DNA from: Flavobacteriaceae bacterium
GTDB lineage: Bacteria; Bacteroidota; Bacteroidia; Flavobacteriales; Flavobacteriaceae
Direction of reading: 5' to 3'
DNA: 38,958 bases
Assembly (NCBI GenBank): GCA_009886625.1
Contig: QXZA01000019.1
Location: 9,107-48,064, forward strand
The first letter of the stretch is position 1; each line of letters opens with the position of its first letter. Both the position numbers and the translations under genes were made by a program. Positions 1 through 8,579 of the stretch are shown here, in pieces. Below the pieces are notes generated by a model that was not told the origin of the DNA, ran no database searches, and saw only the letters and a list, made by a program, of their open reading frames with translations.

Positions 1-2
1 GT

Positions 3-1304
3 GATGGTTTTTCGTTGACTTCTATGTTTAGAGGTATACTAGGTATGGGCATACTACTTCTGATTGCGTTTCTTCTTAGTGTCAATAGAAGACAGATTGC
101 TTGGAAAACAGTAGGTATTGGTCTTTTATCACAAATTATTATTGCCATAGGAGTATTAAAAATCAATTTTATTAAACTTATTTTTGAATCTCTGGGAAGC
201 TTCTTTATCAAAATACTAGAATACACGGGTGAGGGAACTAAAATGTTACTTGGAGAATTTGGGAATGTTGAAACGTATGGGTTTATTTTTGTGTTTCAAG
301 CACTTCCGGTTATCATTTTCTTTTCTGCTCTTAGTTCCATTTTATACTATTTTGGAGTCATTCAAAAAGTAGTAGGGTTTCTCGCATGGGGATTAACCAA
401 ACTTTTTAAAATCTCTGGAACTGAAAGTCTCTCGGTTGCAGGAAATATATTTTTAGGTCAGACAGAAGCACCTTTATTAATCAAAGGCTATCTGGAAAAG
501 ATGAATCGCTCAGAAGTTTTCCTTTTGATGGTAGGTGGAATGGCTACGGTAGCAGGGAGTGTTTTGGGAGCATATATTGGATTTTTGGGTGGCGATGATC
601 CCGTTCAACGCTTGGAGTTTGCCAAAAGTCTTCTGGCTGCTTCAGTTATGGCTGCGCCTGGAGCAGTAGTCATTGCAAAAATAATTTATCCTCAGACTGA
701 AGAAATTATTACCGATATAAAAGTTTCTCATGATAAAATTGGTGAAAACTTTCTTTCGGCAATCTCTATTGGAACTGGGGAAGGAATTAAAATGGCTGTA
801 AATGTCGCTGCAATGTTATTGGTTTTTATTGCGCTGATCGCATTAATCAATAATATTTTTAGTGGTGTAGGAGATCTTTTAGGTTTGAATGTCTGGGTAT
901 CCAACAACACCGTATATAAGAGCTTTTCCGTTGAGTTTTTATTAGGATATATTTTTGCCCCTCTGATGTGGCTTATTGGAGTTGCAAAAGAAGACATGAC
1001 ACTAATGGGCCAACTCCTTGGGATTAAAATAGTAGCCAGTGAGTTTGTTGGGTATACACAATTAGTGGATCTAAAAAATAGCACTAGTTCCATACATTTC
1101 TCTTATCAGAAATCTGTGGTAATGGCAACTTATATGCTTTGCGGTTTTGCTAATTTTGCTTCCATTGGAATACAAGTAGGTGGTATTGGAATCCTTGCGC
1201 CAAAAGCGCGAAAACTCTTAACAGAACTAGGTTTTAAAGCTATGATTGCTGGATCTCTAGTCTCTTTGATGTCAGCAACTATTGCCGGAATCATTTTAGG
1301 TTAA
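3..1304 (+). CDS. CNT-family concentrative nucleoside transporter, 5' end cut by window
   Basis: Inner-membrane symporter that should import nucleosides with Na+ or H+. The family signature is clear: a first hairpin with GNIFLGQTEAPLLI (GQTE is the nucleoside-binding stretch in CNT proteins) and a second with CGFANFASIGIQVGG, embedded in about eight to ten hydrophobic segments. The frame is open to the left edge. The first in-window candidate starts are TTG at 15 and ATG at 24, but neither is convincing, and flavobacterial homologues often have an N-terminal extension before the motif TSMFRG. I therefore treat the gene as 5' partial. The in-window part, about 430 residues, covers the whole transporter core. 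Its TAA interlocks with the stop of the convergent SSS symporter within the four bases TTAA (1301-1304), leaving no room for a terminator. Family assignment is secure; substrate preference is not visible. Confidence 0.9.
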   Translation, partial: DGFSLTSMFRGILGMGILLLIAFLLSVNRRQIAWKTVGIGLLSQIIIAIGVLKINFIKLIFESLGSFFIKILEYTGEGTKMLLGEFGNVETYGFIFVFQALPVIIFFSALSSILYYFGVIQKVVGFLAWGLTKLFKISGTESLSVAGNIFLGQTEAPLLIKGYLEKMNRSEVFLLMVGGMATVAGSVLGAYIGFLGGDDPVQRLEFAKSLLAASVMAAPGAVVIAKIIYPQTEEIITDIKVSHDKIGENFLSAISIGTGEGIKMAVNVAAMLLVFIALIALINNIFSGVGDLLGLNVWVSNNTVYKSFSVEFLLGYIFAPLMWLIGVAKEDMTLMGQLLGIKIVASEFVGYTQLVDLKNSTSSIHFSYQKSVVMATYMLCGFANFASIGIQVGGIGILAPKARKLLTELGFKAMIAGSLVSLMSATIAGIILG

Positions 1305-3109
1305 AGTACGGTTGCTTTTACCTTTTTCCAGATTTTAACTAAAAAATAGGCTGAAACAATCGCCAACCCTGTTAAGGGGAATGCTAATTGATAGTCCCCA
1401 TAAATATAATAGCCAGTTGCAAACATAGTGCTGTAAATCATCATACAGCCTAACAACATTGCAATAATCCCTGAAGGCACACTCCAGCCTTCATCGTTAT
1501 CTATAATTTCGACAGACTCCGCTTTAGCTTCTTGAATAATTTTTGACCATCCTGGTCCCCCTGGTTGTGTCTTTTGATAAAAAGAGCGTAATACACTTTT
1601 TTCCTCTGAAGGAGTCATATAGGTGACCACAAGCCAAAGAGTAGTAGTTACAAAAACAACAAAAGGAAATTCTGCCCATGAAGGGAAAACGCCTTCTATA
1701 CCAAAAAGACTTGCTTTAATAGAGGGTATTGTAAGTAATAAAGAAACTACACCCGAGGCCACCATTGCTGTAATCTCACTCCAAGCATTAATTCGCCACC
1801 AAAACCATCTAAGAATGAAAATAAGTCCTGTCCCTGCTCCAAAAACTAATAGTAAATTAAAAAGCTGCATTGCATTTTGAAGTAACAAAGCCAATAGAGT
1901 ACTTAATACCATGAGTACAACTGTTGAAATTCTCCCAACTGCCACTAAACGTTTTTGAGAAGCCTCTGGATTAATTTGTGTTTTATAAAAATCATAAACG
2001 ATATAAGAAGAACCCCAATTCAGCTGGGTTGAAATTGTACTCATGTATGCAGAAATAAGAGATGCCAAAACAAGTCCTAATAATCCTGTAGGAAGTTTAG
2101 TCAGCATCGCAGGGTATGCTAAATCGTGTCCTAATTTATCTGGAGTGATGTTTGGAAAAGCCGATTGAAGACTTGCCAAATCTGGAAAGACGACCAGAGA
2201 AGCTAAAGCCACCAAAATCCATGGCCATGGACGTAAAGCATAATGCATGATGTTAAAAAAGAATGTGGCCCCTATGGCGTGATTTTCATCTTTTGCTGCA
2301 AGCATTCTTTGGGCAATATAGCCCCCTCCTCCAGGTTCAGCGCCAGGATACCATGAGCTCCACCACTGTACTGCTAAGGGGATGATGAGTAAGGTGATTA
2401 AGGCTTCTCGATTACCAAAATCAGGGAGTATACTTAATTTTCCTGCAACGTTTTCATTGGCCAGTAGGGCTTGCATTCCTCCAACTTCTGGCATATTTAC
2501 CAAATAATAAGCGGCGCCAATTGCACCTCCCATAGCAACAAAAAATAATATTACATCGGTATAAACTACACCTTTGAAGCCTCCAATTGCACTAAAGGTT
2601 ACCGTTACTAATCCTGCGGTCAATACAGTTTGCCAGGGTTCAAGTCCTAACATAATTCCTCCAATCTTGATTGCAGCAAGTGTTACAGCTGACATTGTAA
2701 TCACATTAAAGACAATTCCTAAATAAATAGATCTAAACTGTCGCAAAAAACGAGCCGGTTTTCCTCCATAACGTAATTCATAAAACTCAAGATCTGTGTT
2801 TACGTTGGATTTACGCCATAATTTAGCATAAACGAAAACCGTTAATAATCCTGTAATCAAAAATGCCCACCAAACCCAGTTTCCAGAAACACCATTAGTA
2901 CGAACTATATCGGTAACCAAATTGGGCGTGTCTGTAGAAAAAGTAGTTGCCACCATAGACAATCCTAATAGCCACCAGGGCATACTCCTACCAGACAAGA
3001 AAAAATCATTTGCACTTTTTCCGGAGGTTTTAGAAACATAAATCCCAATTCCAAGAGAGACTGCGAAAAATAAAAATATGATTATCCAATCTATTGTGGC
3101 TATTTGCAT
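1301..3109 (-). CDS. Na+/solute symporter, SSS family
   Basis: Predicted inner-membrane Na+-coupled importer of the sodium:solute symporter (SSS, APC-fold) family, 602 residues with about 13-14 hydrophobic segments. Seen in the sequence: an N-terminal ATTFSTDTPN stretch at the broken first helix, and the family signature GGFKGVVYTDVI (compare GGxxAVxxTDxxQ) near residue 180. It is longer than the approximately 500 residues of simple family members because of a loop around 'SWYPGAEPGGGGYIAQRML' and a C-terminal extension with extra helices. Such large flavobacterial SSS proteins are usually annotated as Na+/glucose- or Na+/sialic-acid-like, but substrate cannot be read from the sequence. Start at ATG 3109 gives the usual hydrophobic N-terminus MQIATIDWIIIF. 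It is divergent from the secreted protein at 3239 and convergent with the nucleoside transporter, with a four-base overlap. Confidence 0.88.
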   Translation of the reverse strand: MQIATIDWIIIFLFFAVSLGIGIYVSKTSGKSANDFFLSGRSMPWWLLGLSMVATTFSTDTPNLVTDIVRTNGVSGNWVWWAFLITGLLTVFVYAKLWRKSNVNTDLEFYELRYGGKPARFLRQFRSIYLGIVFNVITMSAVTLAAIKIGGIMLGLEPWQTVLTAGLVTVTFSAIGGFKGVVYTDVILFFVAMGGAIGAAYYLVNMPEVGGMQALLANENVAGKLSILPDFGNREALITLLIIPLAVQWWSSWYPGAEPGGGGYIAQRMLAAKDENHAIGATFFFNIMHYALRPWPWILVALASLVVFPDLASLQSAFPNITPDKLGHDLAYPAMLTKLPTGLLGLVLASLISAYMSTISTQLNWGSSYIVYDFYKTQINPEASQKRLVAVGRISTVVLMVLSTLLALLLQNAMQLFNLLLVFGAGTGLIFILRWFWWRINAWSEITAMVASGVVSLLLTIPSIKASLFGIEGVFPSWAEFPFVVFVTTTLWLVVTYMTPSEEKSVLRSFYQKTQPGGPGWSKIIQEAKAESVEIIDNDEGWSVPSGIIAMLLGCMMIYSTMFATGYYIYGDYQLAFPLTGLAIVSAYFLVKIWKKVKATVL

Positions 3110-3182
3110 GAGTTAAGTCTTTTGGTTTGCACCTAAAGGTAAATAAAAAACCATTTTATCCTATAATTTGTTGTTAAATACC

Positions 3183-3213
3183 TTGAGAATGCGCATAATT
3201 CCTGCTAGGTTTG
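3183..3213 (+). promoter_or_regulatory. Bacteroidota-type promoter for the secreted protein
   Basis: TTG (3183-3185), 20 bases, then TAGGTTTG (3206-3213) matches the Bacteroidota pattern TTG-N17-23-TAnnTTTG exactly. Transcription would begin near 3220, about 19 bases before ATG 3239, which also argues against the upstream GTG at 3218 as a start. Confidence 0.55.
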
Positions 3214-3238
3214 TCTTGTGGTTAATAACTATGGATTT

Positions 3239-3910
3239 ATGATCAACATAAAACATCTTGTTTTAATAGTAATGTTCTGCTTACCCTTTTCTAGGGTTTT
3301 GGCACAATTACCAAATGAAACCACGAATAAGCCTAAGGTTGTTATTCCACCTCCAGAAAACAAAGGACCAAGTCTCCTTCAACCTAAAGAGAAAAAAGCC
3401 TTTCTCTCAGAAGATTTTTTTAATCCTGCTATAGAATTTAAAGATCCAAAAAGTGACCTCAACAATCCGCCTATTAATTTTGGAAATAACGAACAGTTTT
3501 TAAACTCTGGAAAACAATATTTAAACCGCCTAAATAGAAGCAAGGAGAAGGAAAAAAATCCCAACCAATTTAAAACCGATCAGTATTTAGGGGATTTCAA
3601 AAACAATGGTCGTTTTGTTCAAATTGCGGTTCGAGATCATGAGTCTCCAGACGGGGATTTAATTCGGATTATGGTAAATGATAAAGAAGTGGTTCCTCGT
3701 GTGCTTTTAATGGAACGCTTTCGCAGTATTTCTATTGATCTGGTAATGGGTTTTAATAAGATAGATTTTGTTGCACTAAACCAAGGGACTTCTGGACCTA
3801 ATACAGCTGAAGTTCGCGTTTTTGACGACGAAGGAAAATTAGTAGGCGCTAATCGTTGGAATCTTGCTACTGGCGTTAAAGCTACTTATATTATAGTAAA
3901 GGAAAAATAA
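3239..3910 (+). CDS. Secreted protein of unknown function
   Basis: A 223-residue protein starting MINIKHLVLIVMFCLPF and ending its signal peptide at VLA-Q, so probably exported by Sec. The mature N-terminal half is Pro/Asn/Lys-rich and low complexity (about residues 25-110). The C-terminal 110 residues form a compact, probably beta-rich domain with 'VRDHESPDGDLIRIMVNDKE' and 'NKIDFVALNQGTSGPNTAEV'. This resembles the small DGD..VNGK / EFVALNEGTSGPNTA modules seen in Bacteroidota surface proteins. I do not recognise an enzyme active site. A longer frame begins at GTG 3218, but ATG 3239 was chosen because the signal peptide starts properly there and the predicted transcription start lies near 3220. 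It ends three bases before the convergent aminotransferase. Confidence 0.7.
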   Translation: MINIKHLVLIVMFCLPFSRVLAQLPNETTNKPKVVIPPPENKGPSLLQPKEKKAFLSEDFFNPAIEFKDPKSDLNNPPINFGNNEQFLNSGKQYLNRLNRSKEKEKNPNQFKTDQYLGDFKNNGRFVQIAVRDHESPDGDLIRIMVNDKEVVPRVLLMERFRSISIDLVMGFNKIDFVALNQGTSGPNTAEVRVFDDEGKLVGANRWNLATGVKATYIIVKEK

Positions 3911-3913
3911 ATC

Positions 3914-5026
3914 TTAACCCTCATATATTTCCATCATTCCTTTAATAAAGACATCAACCTCTTCTAATGTCCCTGAACTAATTCTGCACCAGTCATAAAA
4001 AGGGGGGAAAGGTCTCCCAATTCGTACTCCCTTAGCAAGCATTGCTGGACCTAATTCTCTTATGTCTTTTTTCGCATGAAAGAAAATAAAATTAGTGTGA
4101 GACTCTACATAGTCTAACTTTAGGTGATCCAAAAGGGTATAGATACGTGCCTTGGCTTCGCTATTTTTTTGTAGCGAAAATTCATAAAACGCTTTGTCAG
4201 CTAATGCTTCTTTTGCCGCTTCTATGGCTAAAACATTACTCATTGCAACTACATTTTTTCGTATTTGAGTTGCAATTTCAGGTTTGGCAATTAAATAACC
4301 AACGCGAAGGCCAGCCATCCCATACACTTTTGAAAAAGTTTTAGAAACAATCACATTATCTCCTCTCTTTACAGCATCTATCATGCTGGGATAATCTGGT
4401 GTTTCAATAAAATCATAATACGCTTCGTCTGAAAAAACGATGGCCTTTTTGCTCGCAACTTCACAAAAATCAACAAGCTTCTTGGCTGGAACCAAAGTAC
4501 CTGTAGGATTATTGGGATTACACAAAAAAATCAATTTTGTTTTTGCTGAAATCCGTTTTTCTATTTCATCCAAATCATAGCCTTTATCTTCTCCAACTGG
4601 AACCCAATTTATAGTAGCACCCCATTGTTCAGCATAAGTCATCATTGCTAAAAAAGTAGGCTGCCCAGAAATTATTTCACCTCCATTAGAAGCAAATGTT
4701 AGACCAGTGATTCGCAAGCCCTCTGTTGAGCCTCCAGTGATAATAATAGATTCTGGAGCTACTCCATGTTTTTTTGCTAACTGTTCTGCTAAATCATCTG
4801 AATAAGCATAAGGATAACGACAGCCATGAACAAAAGACTTTTGAATACGTTCTTGCACTTTTTTAGACGGCCCATATGGATTTTCATTAGAACTCAATCG
4901 AATAATGGGTTCTAAACTTCGTGGTTGAAACTCTATTTTTTGTTGTGCTGAAAGTAAACTGGAGGGCGCTAGTAATAATCCCCCTAATCCAACAGAAGAC
5001 CTTAGCCAATCTCTACGTGTTTGCAT
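3914..5026 (-). CDS. HisC-like PLP aminotransferase with Tat signal
   Basis: Fold-type I PLP-dependent aminotransferase of the histidinol-phosphate aminotransferase-like group, 370 residues. Visible motifs: SSNENPYGPS near residue 46, FLCNPNNPTGTL at 167, FSDEAYYDF at 198 (Asp200 and Tyr203 contact PLP in the family) and SKTFSKVYGMAGLRVGY, where Lys233 should form the PLP Schiff base. The N-terminus MQTRRDWLRSSVGLGGLLLA has the twin-arginine pattern followed by a hydrophobic segment and a cleavage-like SAQ, so the folded, cofactor-loaded enzyme is probably exported. That makes a role in cytosolic histidine biosynthesis unlikely. The true amino-acid substrate is unknown. The gene faces an AGCS amino-acid symporter across 69 bases, which is compatible with periplasmic amino-acid conversion, but this is inference. 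Confidence 0.85.
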   Translation of the reverse strand: MQTRRDWLRSSVGLGGLLLAPSSLLSAQQKIEFQPRSLEPIIRLSSNENPYGPSKKVQERIQKSFVHGCRYPYAYSDDLAEQLAKKHGVAPESIIITGGSTEGLRITGLTFASNGGEIISGQPTFLAMMTYAEQWGATINWVPVGEDKGYDLDEIEKRISAKTKLIFLCNPNNPTGTLVPAKKLVDFCEVASKKAIVFSDEAYYDFIETPDYPSMIDAVKRGDNVIVSKTFSKVYGMAGLRVGYLIAKPEIATQIRKNVVAMSNVLAIEAAKEALADKAFYEFSLQKNSEAKARIYTLLDHLKLDYVESHTNFIFFHAKKDIRELGPAMLAKGVRIGRPFPPFYDWCRISSGTLEEVDVFIKGMMEIYEG

Positions 5027-5095
5027 TGCTTATAGTTTTCCATAAAGTTTATCAATTTTAAGTGATTAACAAAATTTAATCGCTATTTTTCGCCC

Positions 5096-6445
5096 ATGAA
5101 TCAATGGATTTCTAGCTTTGAAACAATTTTAAAGATCCTAATTAGCCCTTTAGAATGGATCATGCTTTTTGCTGTTATGGGTGGTGGATTATTTTTACTT
5201 TTTCATAGTAAAGGCTACCCTTTTTTGAAGATAAAAACGGCTTTTCAATTATTGTTTTCCAAAGAAGAAAATCATGGGATTTCTAGATTTCAAGCTTTAT
5301 CGGCAGTCCTAGCCGCAACGGTAGGTTTAGGTAATATTTCTGGAGTAGCAATTGCCATACATCAAGGAGGCCCTGGAGTATTAGTTTGGATGTGGGTAAC
5401 CGCAGCAATCGGAATGATTATCAAATTTTATTCCTGTACCCTTGCCGTGCAACTTAGAGAAACTGATGAACATGGAGATCCTTTAGGAGGTCCCATGTAT
5501 TACATGAAACTAGGAATGAAAAAATGGGGGAAATCACTTGCTGTTTGGTTTTCAATAGCGGGTCTTTTCGGGGTACTCCCTGCCTTTACTGCCAATCAGC
5601 TTACCCAAACTTTTATGAATGTCATCACCCCTGATTCTTTTGTAAACTTGGGAGATTTTCAATGGAAACTAATTGTTGGAATTGTGTTATCCATTGCAAG
5701 TGCCTCTGTAATATTTGGGGGTCTTAAATCAATCGTTAAGGTGACTTCAAATCTAGTTCCCGCCATGGTTGGACTCTATTTTCTAATGGGTGTTTATATT
5801 TTAGTTGCAAATATTGAGGCTGTTTTACCTGCATTCAATCTTATTTTTTCAGAAGCCTTTAATTTTCAAACTATGGTGACAGGTGGCTTTTGGGGACTGG
5901 TAATCCTGGGTGTAAGAAGGGCTGTTTTTTCAAATGAAAGTGGAGTTGGTAATGCACCAATGTATCATGGCCAATCTCAAAGTAAAAAAGGAACAGACGA
6001 AGGTCTCGTTGCCATGCTTGGCCCTCTTTTAGACACCGTTCTAGTTTGTACCATTACTGGATTAATTGTCATCATAAGTGGTGCTTATCTTGTAAAAGAT
6101 TTAAACGGGATCGTATTGACATTAGAAGCCTTTAGGCGGTTATTCTTTGGCTTTGGAGATCAATTATTACTCATTATGGTATTTGTATTTGGAATTTCAA
6201 CCCTCTTCACCTATTCGTATTATGGCGTAAAATGTTTTGGCTTTCTTACCAAAAACAAATGGGGGAACTACTACAATTATTTTTACATCGGAAGCATTAT
6301 CTTTTCTGCATTAGTTACTGTTGAGGTTGTCATTGGAATTATCGATTTATCCTTTGCTCTAATGTGTATTCCCAACATGATCGCTATTCTATACCTCTCT
6401 AAGGGGGTTAAAAAAGAAATGCAAGAACGTAACTGGATCGCTTAA
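5096..6445 (+). CDS. Alanine/glycine:cation symporter, AGCS family
   Basis: Inner-membrane Na+-coupled importer of alanine or glycine (D-enantiomers are also accepted by characterised members), 449 residues with about 10-11 hydrophobic segments. The AGCS signature is plain: GLGNISGVAIAIHQGGPGVL near residue 78 followed by VWMWVTA, then GGPMYYM and 'RRAVFSNESGVGNAP' (compare RGxFSNEAGxGSxP). It is of normal length. The start at ATG 5096 gives an N-terminus that enters the membrane quickly. It is divergent from the exported aminotransferase and ends 16 bases from the convergent M20 hydrolase. The context of an exported aminotransferase, an exported amidohydrolase and this transporter suggests uptake of amino acids released in the periplasm. 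Confidence 0.92.
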   Translation: MNQWISSFETILKILISPLEWIMLFAVMGGGLFLLFHSKGYPFLKIKTAFQLLFSKEENHGISRFQALSAVLAATVGLGNISGVAIAIHQGGPGVLVWMWVTAAIGMIIKFYSCTLAVQLRETDEHGDPLGGPMYYMKLGMKKWGKSLAVWFSIAGLFGVLPAFTANQLTQTFMNVITPDSFVNLGDFQWKLIVGIVLSIASASVIFGGLKSIVKVTSNLVPAMVGLYFLMGVYILVANIEAVLPAFNLIFSEAFNFQTMVTGGFWGLVILGVRRAVFSNESGVGNAPMYHGQSQSKKGTDEGLVAMLGPLLDTVLVCTITGLIVIISGAYLVKDLNGIVLTLEAFRRLFFGFGDQLLLIMVFVFGISTLFTYSYYGVKCFGFLTKNKWGNYYNYFYIGSIIFSALVTVEVVIGIIDLSFALMCIPNMIAILYLSKGVKKEMQERNWIA

Positions 6446-6461
6446 TTCTTGCATTACTAAA

Positions 6462-7892
6462 TTATTCTTGCCCTACAGGCGGGGGACCAGAAGGTAGCAT
6501 TGCTTCATACTGATAGCTTCCTTTACGTGTTTTAAACTCCTCTTTAACGGATTCTAATAAGGTTTTATCTGTAAATAAATCGACCATGGTCATACTCAAA
6601 GCTTTCGCAGCATAAACCATTCCTTTGTGCCCTATAGACATTCCTCCACAAGCAACTACGGCCCAAGAGTGCCATGGTGTTCCTTTTGGTGCGGTGGTCA
6701 CTCCCAATCGAACAACGGGAACTAAAAAACTAACATCACCTACATCGGTAGAGCCGCCCATTGGATGCTCAGCGGTGGCCTTCAACGGACTGATTGATCC
6801 GTCTATCCCAATAGTAGGTTTGAATGTTGCTTCTTGAATTTTATATGCAAAACTTTGCTCTTCTTCTGTGTATTCAATTGAACCCAATTGATCTAGGTTT
6901 TTCTGAATTGCAGCTCCACCACTTCGGTTGGGTAGTATTTCATGTATCCCAGAAATTAAATTCACCTTATAGTCCACATTTGCTAATATTGCTGCACCTT
7001 CAGCCATCTTAACAACTTGTTGATACACCTCATTCATGCCCTCTCTTTTTGTGTCACGTACACGTACCCATAATCTCGAATAATCTGGAACAACATTGAC
7101 CACTTGACCTCCATCTTGAATGTGGTAATGAATTCTTACGGTGGGTTTTACGTGCTCACGATAGGAATTGATTCCATGTGTGTAAAGCTCCAAGGCATCG
7201 GAAGCACTGCGCCCATTCCACGGATCGGCCGAGGCGTGTGCTGTCTGACCAAAAAACTCCACTTTAAAATCAACTAAAGCCAATGAACTTTGTACATCTG
7301 CTTCAGTATGATCTGCTGGATGCCAATCTACACAAGCGTCTAGATCATCAAATAATCCTGCTCTGGCCATCCATAGCTTTCCGAAAAACTTTTCCTCTGC
7401 AGGAGTACCGTAGAATTTTACTGTTCCTTTTAACTTTCCAGAGGCAATTAAGTTTTTAATCGCTACTGCAGCTCCTAAACTTGCCGTACCAAAAAGGTTA
7501 TGACCACATCCATGCCCAGCTGCCCCTTCCTTAAAAGGTGTTTTTTCAGGGACTGTTTTTTGAGAAATTCCTGGCAGTGCATCAAATTCTCCTAAAATCC
7601 CAATGACTGGCTTTCCAGAACCATAGGACGCTACAAAAGCTGTAGGTGTCTCTGCAACACCTACTTCAACCTCAAATCCATTTGCCTTAGCATACGTAAT
7701 TAAAGTTTCTGAAGAGACCGTTTCTTGGAATGCAATTTCTGCAGCTTCCCAAATGGTATCACTAATTTCAATTAATTCCTTTTTTTGATTTTCAACATCT
7801 TGGATCACTCCTTTTTTAAGTATCTTTTTATTTTGTGCTTGTGTTGAAAACAACATAAATAAAGCTAGAATAGTGTAAACTGATTTTTTCAT
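6462..7892 (-). CDS. Exported M20-family amidohydrolase, AbgB-like
   Basis: Zinc metallo-amidohydrolase of the M20 peptidase/aminoacylase superfamily, closest in appearance to AbgB (p-aminobenzoyl-glutamate hydrolase subunit B) and related aminoacylases; 476 residues. The metal-binding motif AAGHGCGHNLFG (His127, Cys129, His131), GTPAEE (Glu166-Glu167), DWHPAD (His191) and the dimerisation-domain signature FFGQTAHASADPWNGRSA are all present, and so is the late GGSTDVGDVSF segment, so the catalytic apparatus is complete. MKKSVYTILALFMLFSTQAQ is a Sec signal peptide, so the enzyme acts in the periplasm. The substrate is probably an N-acyl amino acid or peptide-like amide; folate fragments are possible but not shown. 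A 59-residue membrane protein lies 12 bases upstream on the same strand. Confidence 0.9.
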   Translation of the reverse strand: MKKSVYTILALFMLFSTQAQNKKILKKGVIQDVENQKKELIEISDTIWEAAEIAFQETVSSETLITYAKANGFEVEVGVAETPTAFVASYGSGKPVIGILGEFDALPGISQKTVPEKTPFKEGAAGHGCGHNLFGTASLGAAVAIKNLIASGKLKGTVKFYGTPAEEKFFGKLWMARAGLFDDLDACVDWHPADHTEADVQSSLALVDFKVEFFGQTAHASADPWNGRSASDALELYTHGINSYREHVKPTVRIHYHIQDGGQVVNVVPDYSRLWVRVRDTKREGMNEVYQQVVKMAEGAAILANVDYKVNLISGIHEILPNRSGGAAIQKNLDQLGSIEYTEEEQSFAYKIQEATFKPTIGIDGSISPLKATAEHPMGGSTDVGDVSFLVPVVRLGVTTAPKGTPWHSWAVVACGGMSIGHKGMVYAAKALSMTMVDLFTDKTLLESVKEEFKTRKGSYQYEAMLPSGPPPVGQE

Positions 7893-7904
7893 TTTTATTG
7901 CTTG

Positions 7905-8084
7905 TTACGTTTTTTTATTCTTTTTTTTAACTGGAATTGCGATTGAAATCATTAAAAAAACAATTCCTCCTATAGCATAAGGCCAGTCAATAAAAGAAAG
8001 TTTAGTGTACATAATTCCCACTACTATACTACATAAAATAGCACAGACAAGAAAGATGATTTTTAAACCCCATTTTATTTTCAT
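7905..8084 (-). CDS. Small two-helix membrane protein (59 aa) upstream of the M20 gene
   Basis: Read directly from the minus strand: ATG at 8084-8082, TAA at 7907-7905, 59 residues. It begins MKIKWGLKIIFLVCAILCSI and ends in a basic tail, PVKKKNKKT. Two hydrophobic segments (about residues 7-25 and 37-52) are joined by a short MYTKLSFIDWPY loop, and the charge distribution puts both ends in the cytoplasm. The reading frame is clean, starts in an A-rich context and stops 12 bases before the M20 hydrolase start, so the two are probably co-transcribed. I do not recognise the family. The absence of any other gene in this 282-base stretch supports it being real, but a short hydrophobic frame can also arise by chance. 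Confidence 0.6.
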   Translation of the reverse strand: MKIKWGLKIIFLVCAILCSIVVGIMYTKLSFIDWPYAIGGIVFLMISIAIPVKKKNKKT

Positions 8085-8129
8085 TAAGATAGTTTGATTC
8101 TAAATTACACAATACAAACCAAAGTTGCT

Positions 8130-8137
8130 TATTTTTG
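8130..8137 (+). promoter_or_regulatory. Candidate -7 box for osmC-like gene
   Basis: TATTTTTG matches TAnnTTTG and lies 37 bases before the OsmC start at 8175. No TTG is found 17-23 bases further upstream, so only half of the consensus is present. Confidence 0.3.
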
Positions 8138-8174
8138 AATAGGAATCTATTGTTAATCTAAACTTCTATAAACT

Positions 8175-8579
8175 ATGACCAGTTCCGTTGAATATCTTGG
8201 AAACCTTAGAACCACTGCTACTCATTTGGCCTCTGAAAAAATAATTATCACCGATGCGCCAGTTGATAATCATGGAAAAGGGGAAGCCTTTTCCCCAACT
8301 GATCTTGTGGCTACGGCATTGGCATCTTGTTTGATTACCATTATGGGAATCAAGGCAAGGAATTTAGAAGTAGACATTGATGGAACTAAGGCTGAAGTAA
8401 CTAAAGTAATGGGGACTGAGCCCCGTAGAATCGTTGAAGTGAAAATAGATGTTTTCTTTCCAAAAAGTTTTGATGACAAAACACAAAAAATCCTCGAAAA
8501 AGCAGGTTTGACTTGCCCCATTGCAAACTCCTTAAATTCCAACCTTAATCAAAGAATACGTTTTATTTGGCCTTCCTAA
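8175..8579 (+). CDS. OsmC/Ohr-family peroxide-detoxifying protein
   Basis: Cytosolic OsmC-like protein, 134 residues, the normal family length. The two conserved redox cysteines are present in their usual surroundings: Cys52 in TALASCLITIMGIKA and Cys114 in GLTCPIANSLN. FSPTDLVATALASC is the family hallmark. OsmC/Ohr proteins reduce organic hydroperoxides through a Cys-Cys thiol cycle as homodimers; the specific peroxide is not predictable. Its last 17 bases overlap the 3' end of the convergent ABA4-like gene. A TAnnTTTG-like box lies 37 bases upstream, and the neighbour across that space is the minus-strand small membrane protein. It is a single-gene unit. Confidence 0.9.
   Translation: MTSSVEYLGNLRTTATHLASEKIIITDAPVDNHGKGEAFSPTDLVATALASCLITIMGIKARNLEVDIDGTKAEVTKVMGTEPRRIVEVKIDVFFPKSFDDKTQKILEKAGLTCPIANSLNSNLNQRIRFIWPS

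Noticed and set aside
3218-3238. GTG start for the secreted protein
   Set aside because: The predicted transcription start from TTG-N20-TAGGTTTG is near 3220, and the signal peptide begins properly at ATG 3239.
4147-4344. Plus-strand frame inside the aminotransferase gene, and similar antisense frames elsewhere (for example 728-1093, 8270-8542, 11713-11937, 14851-15147)
   Set aside because: All lie opposite strongly supported genes, have no recognisable domain and have Cys/Phe- or Pro-rich composition typical of reverse-strand shadows.
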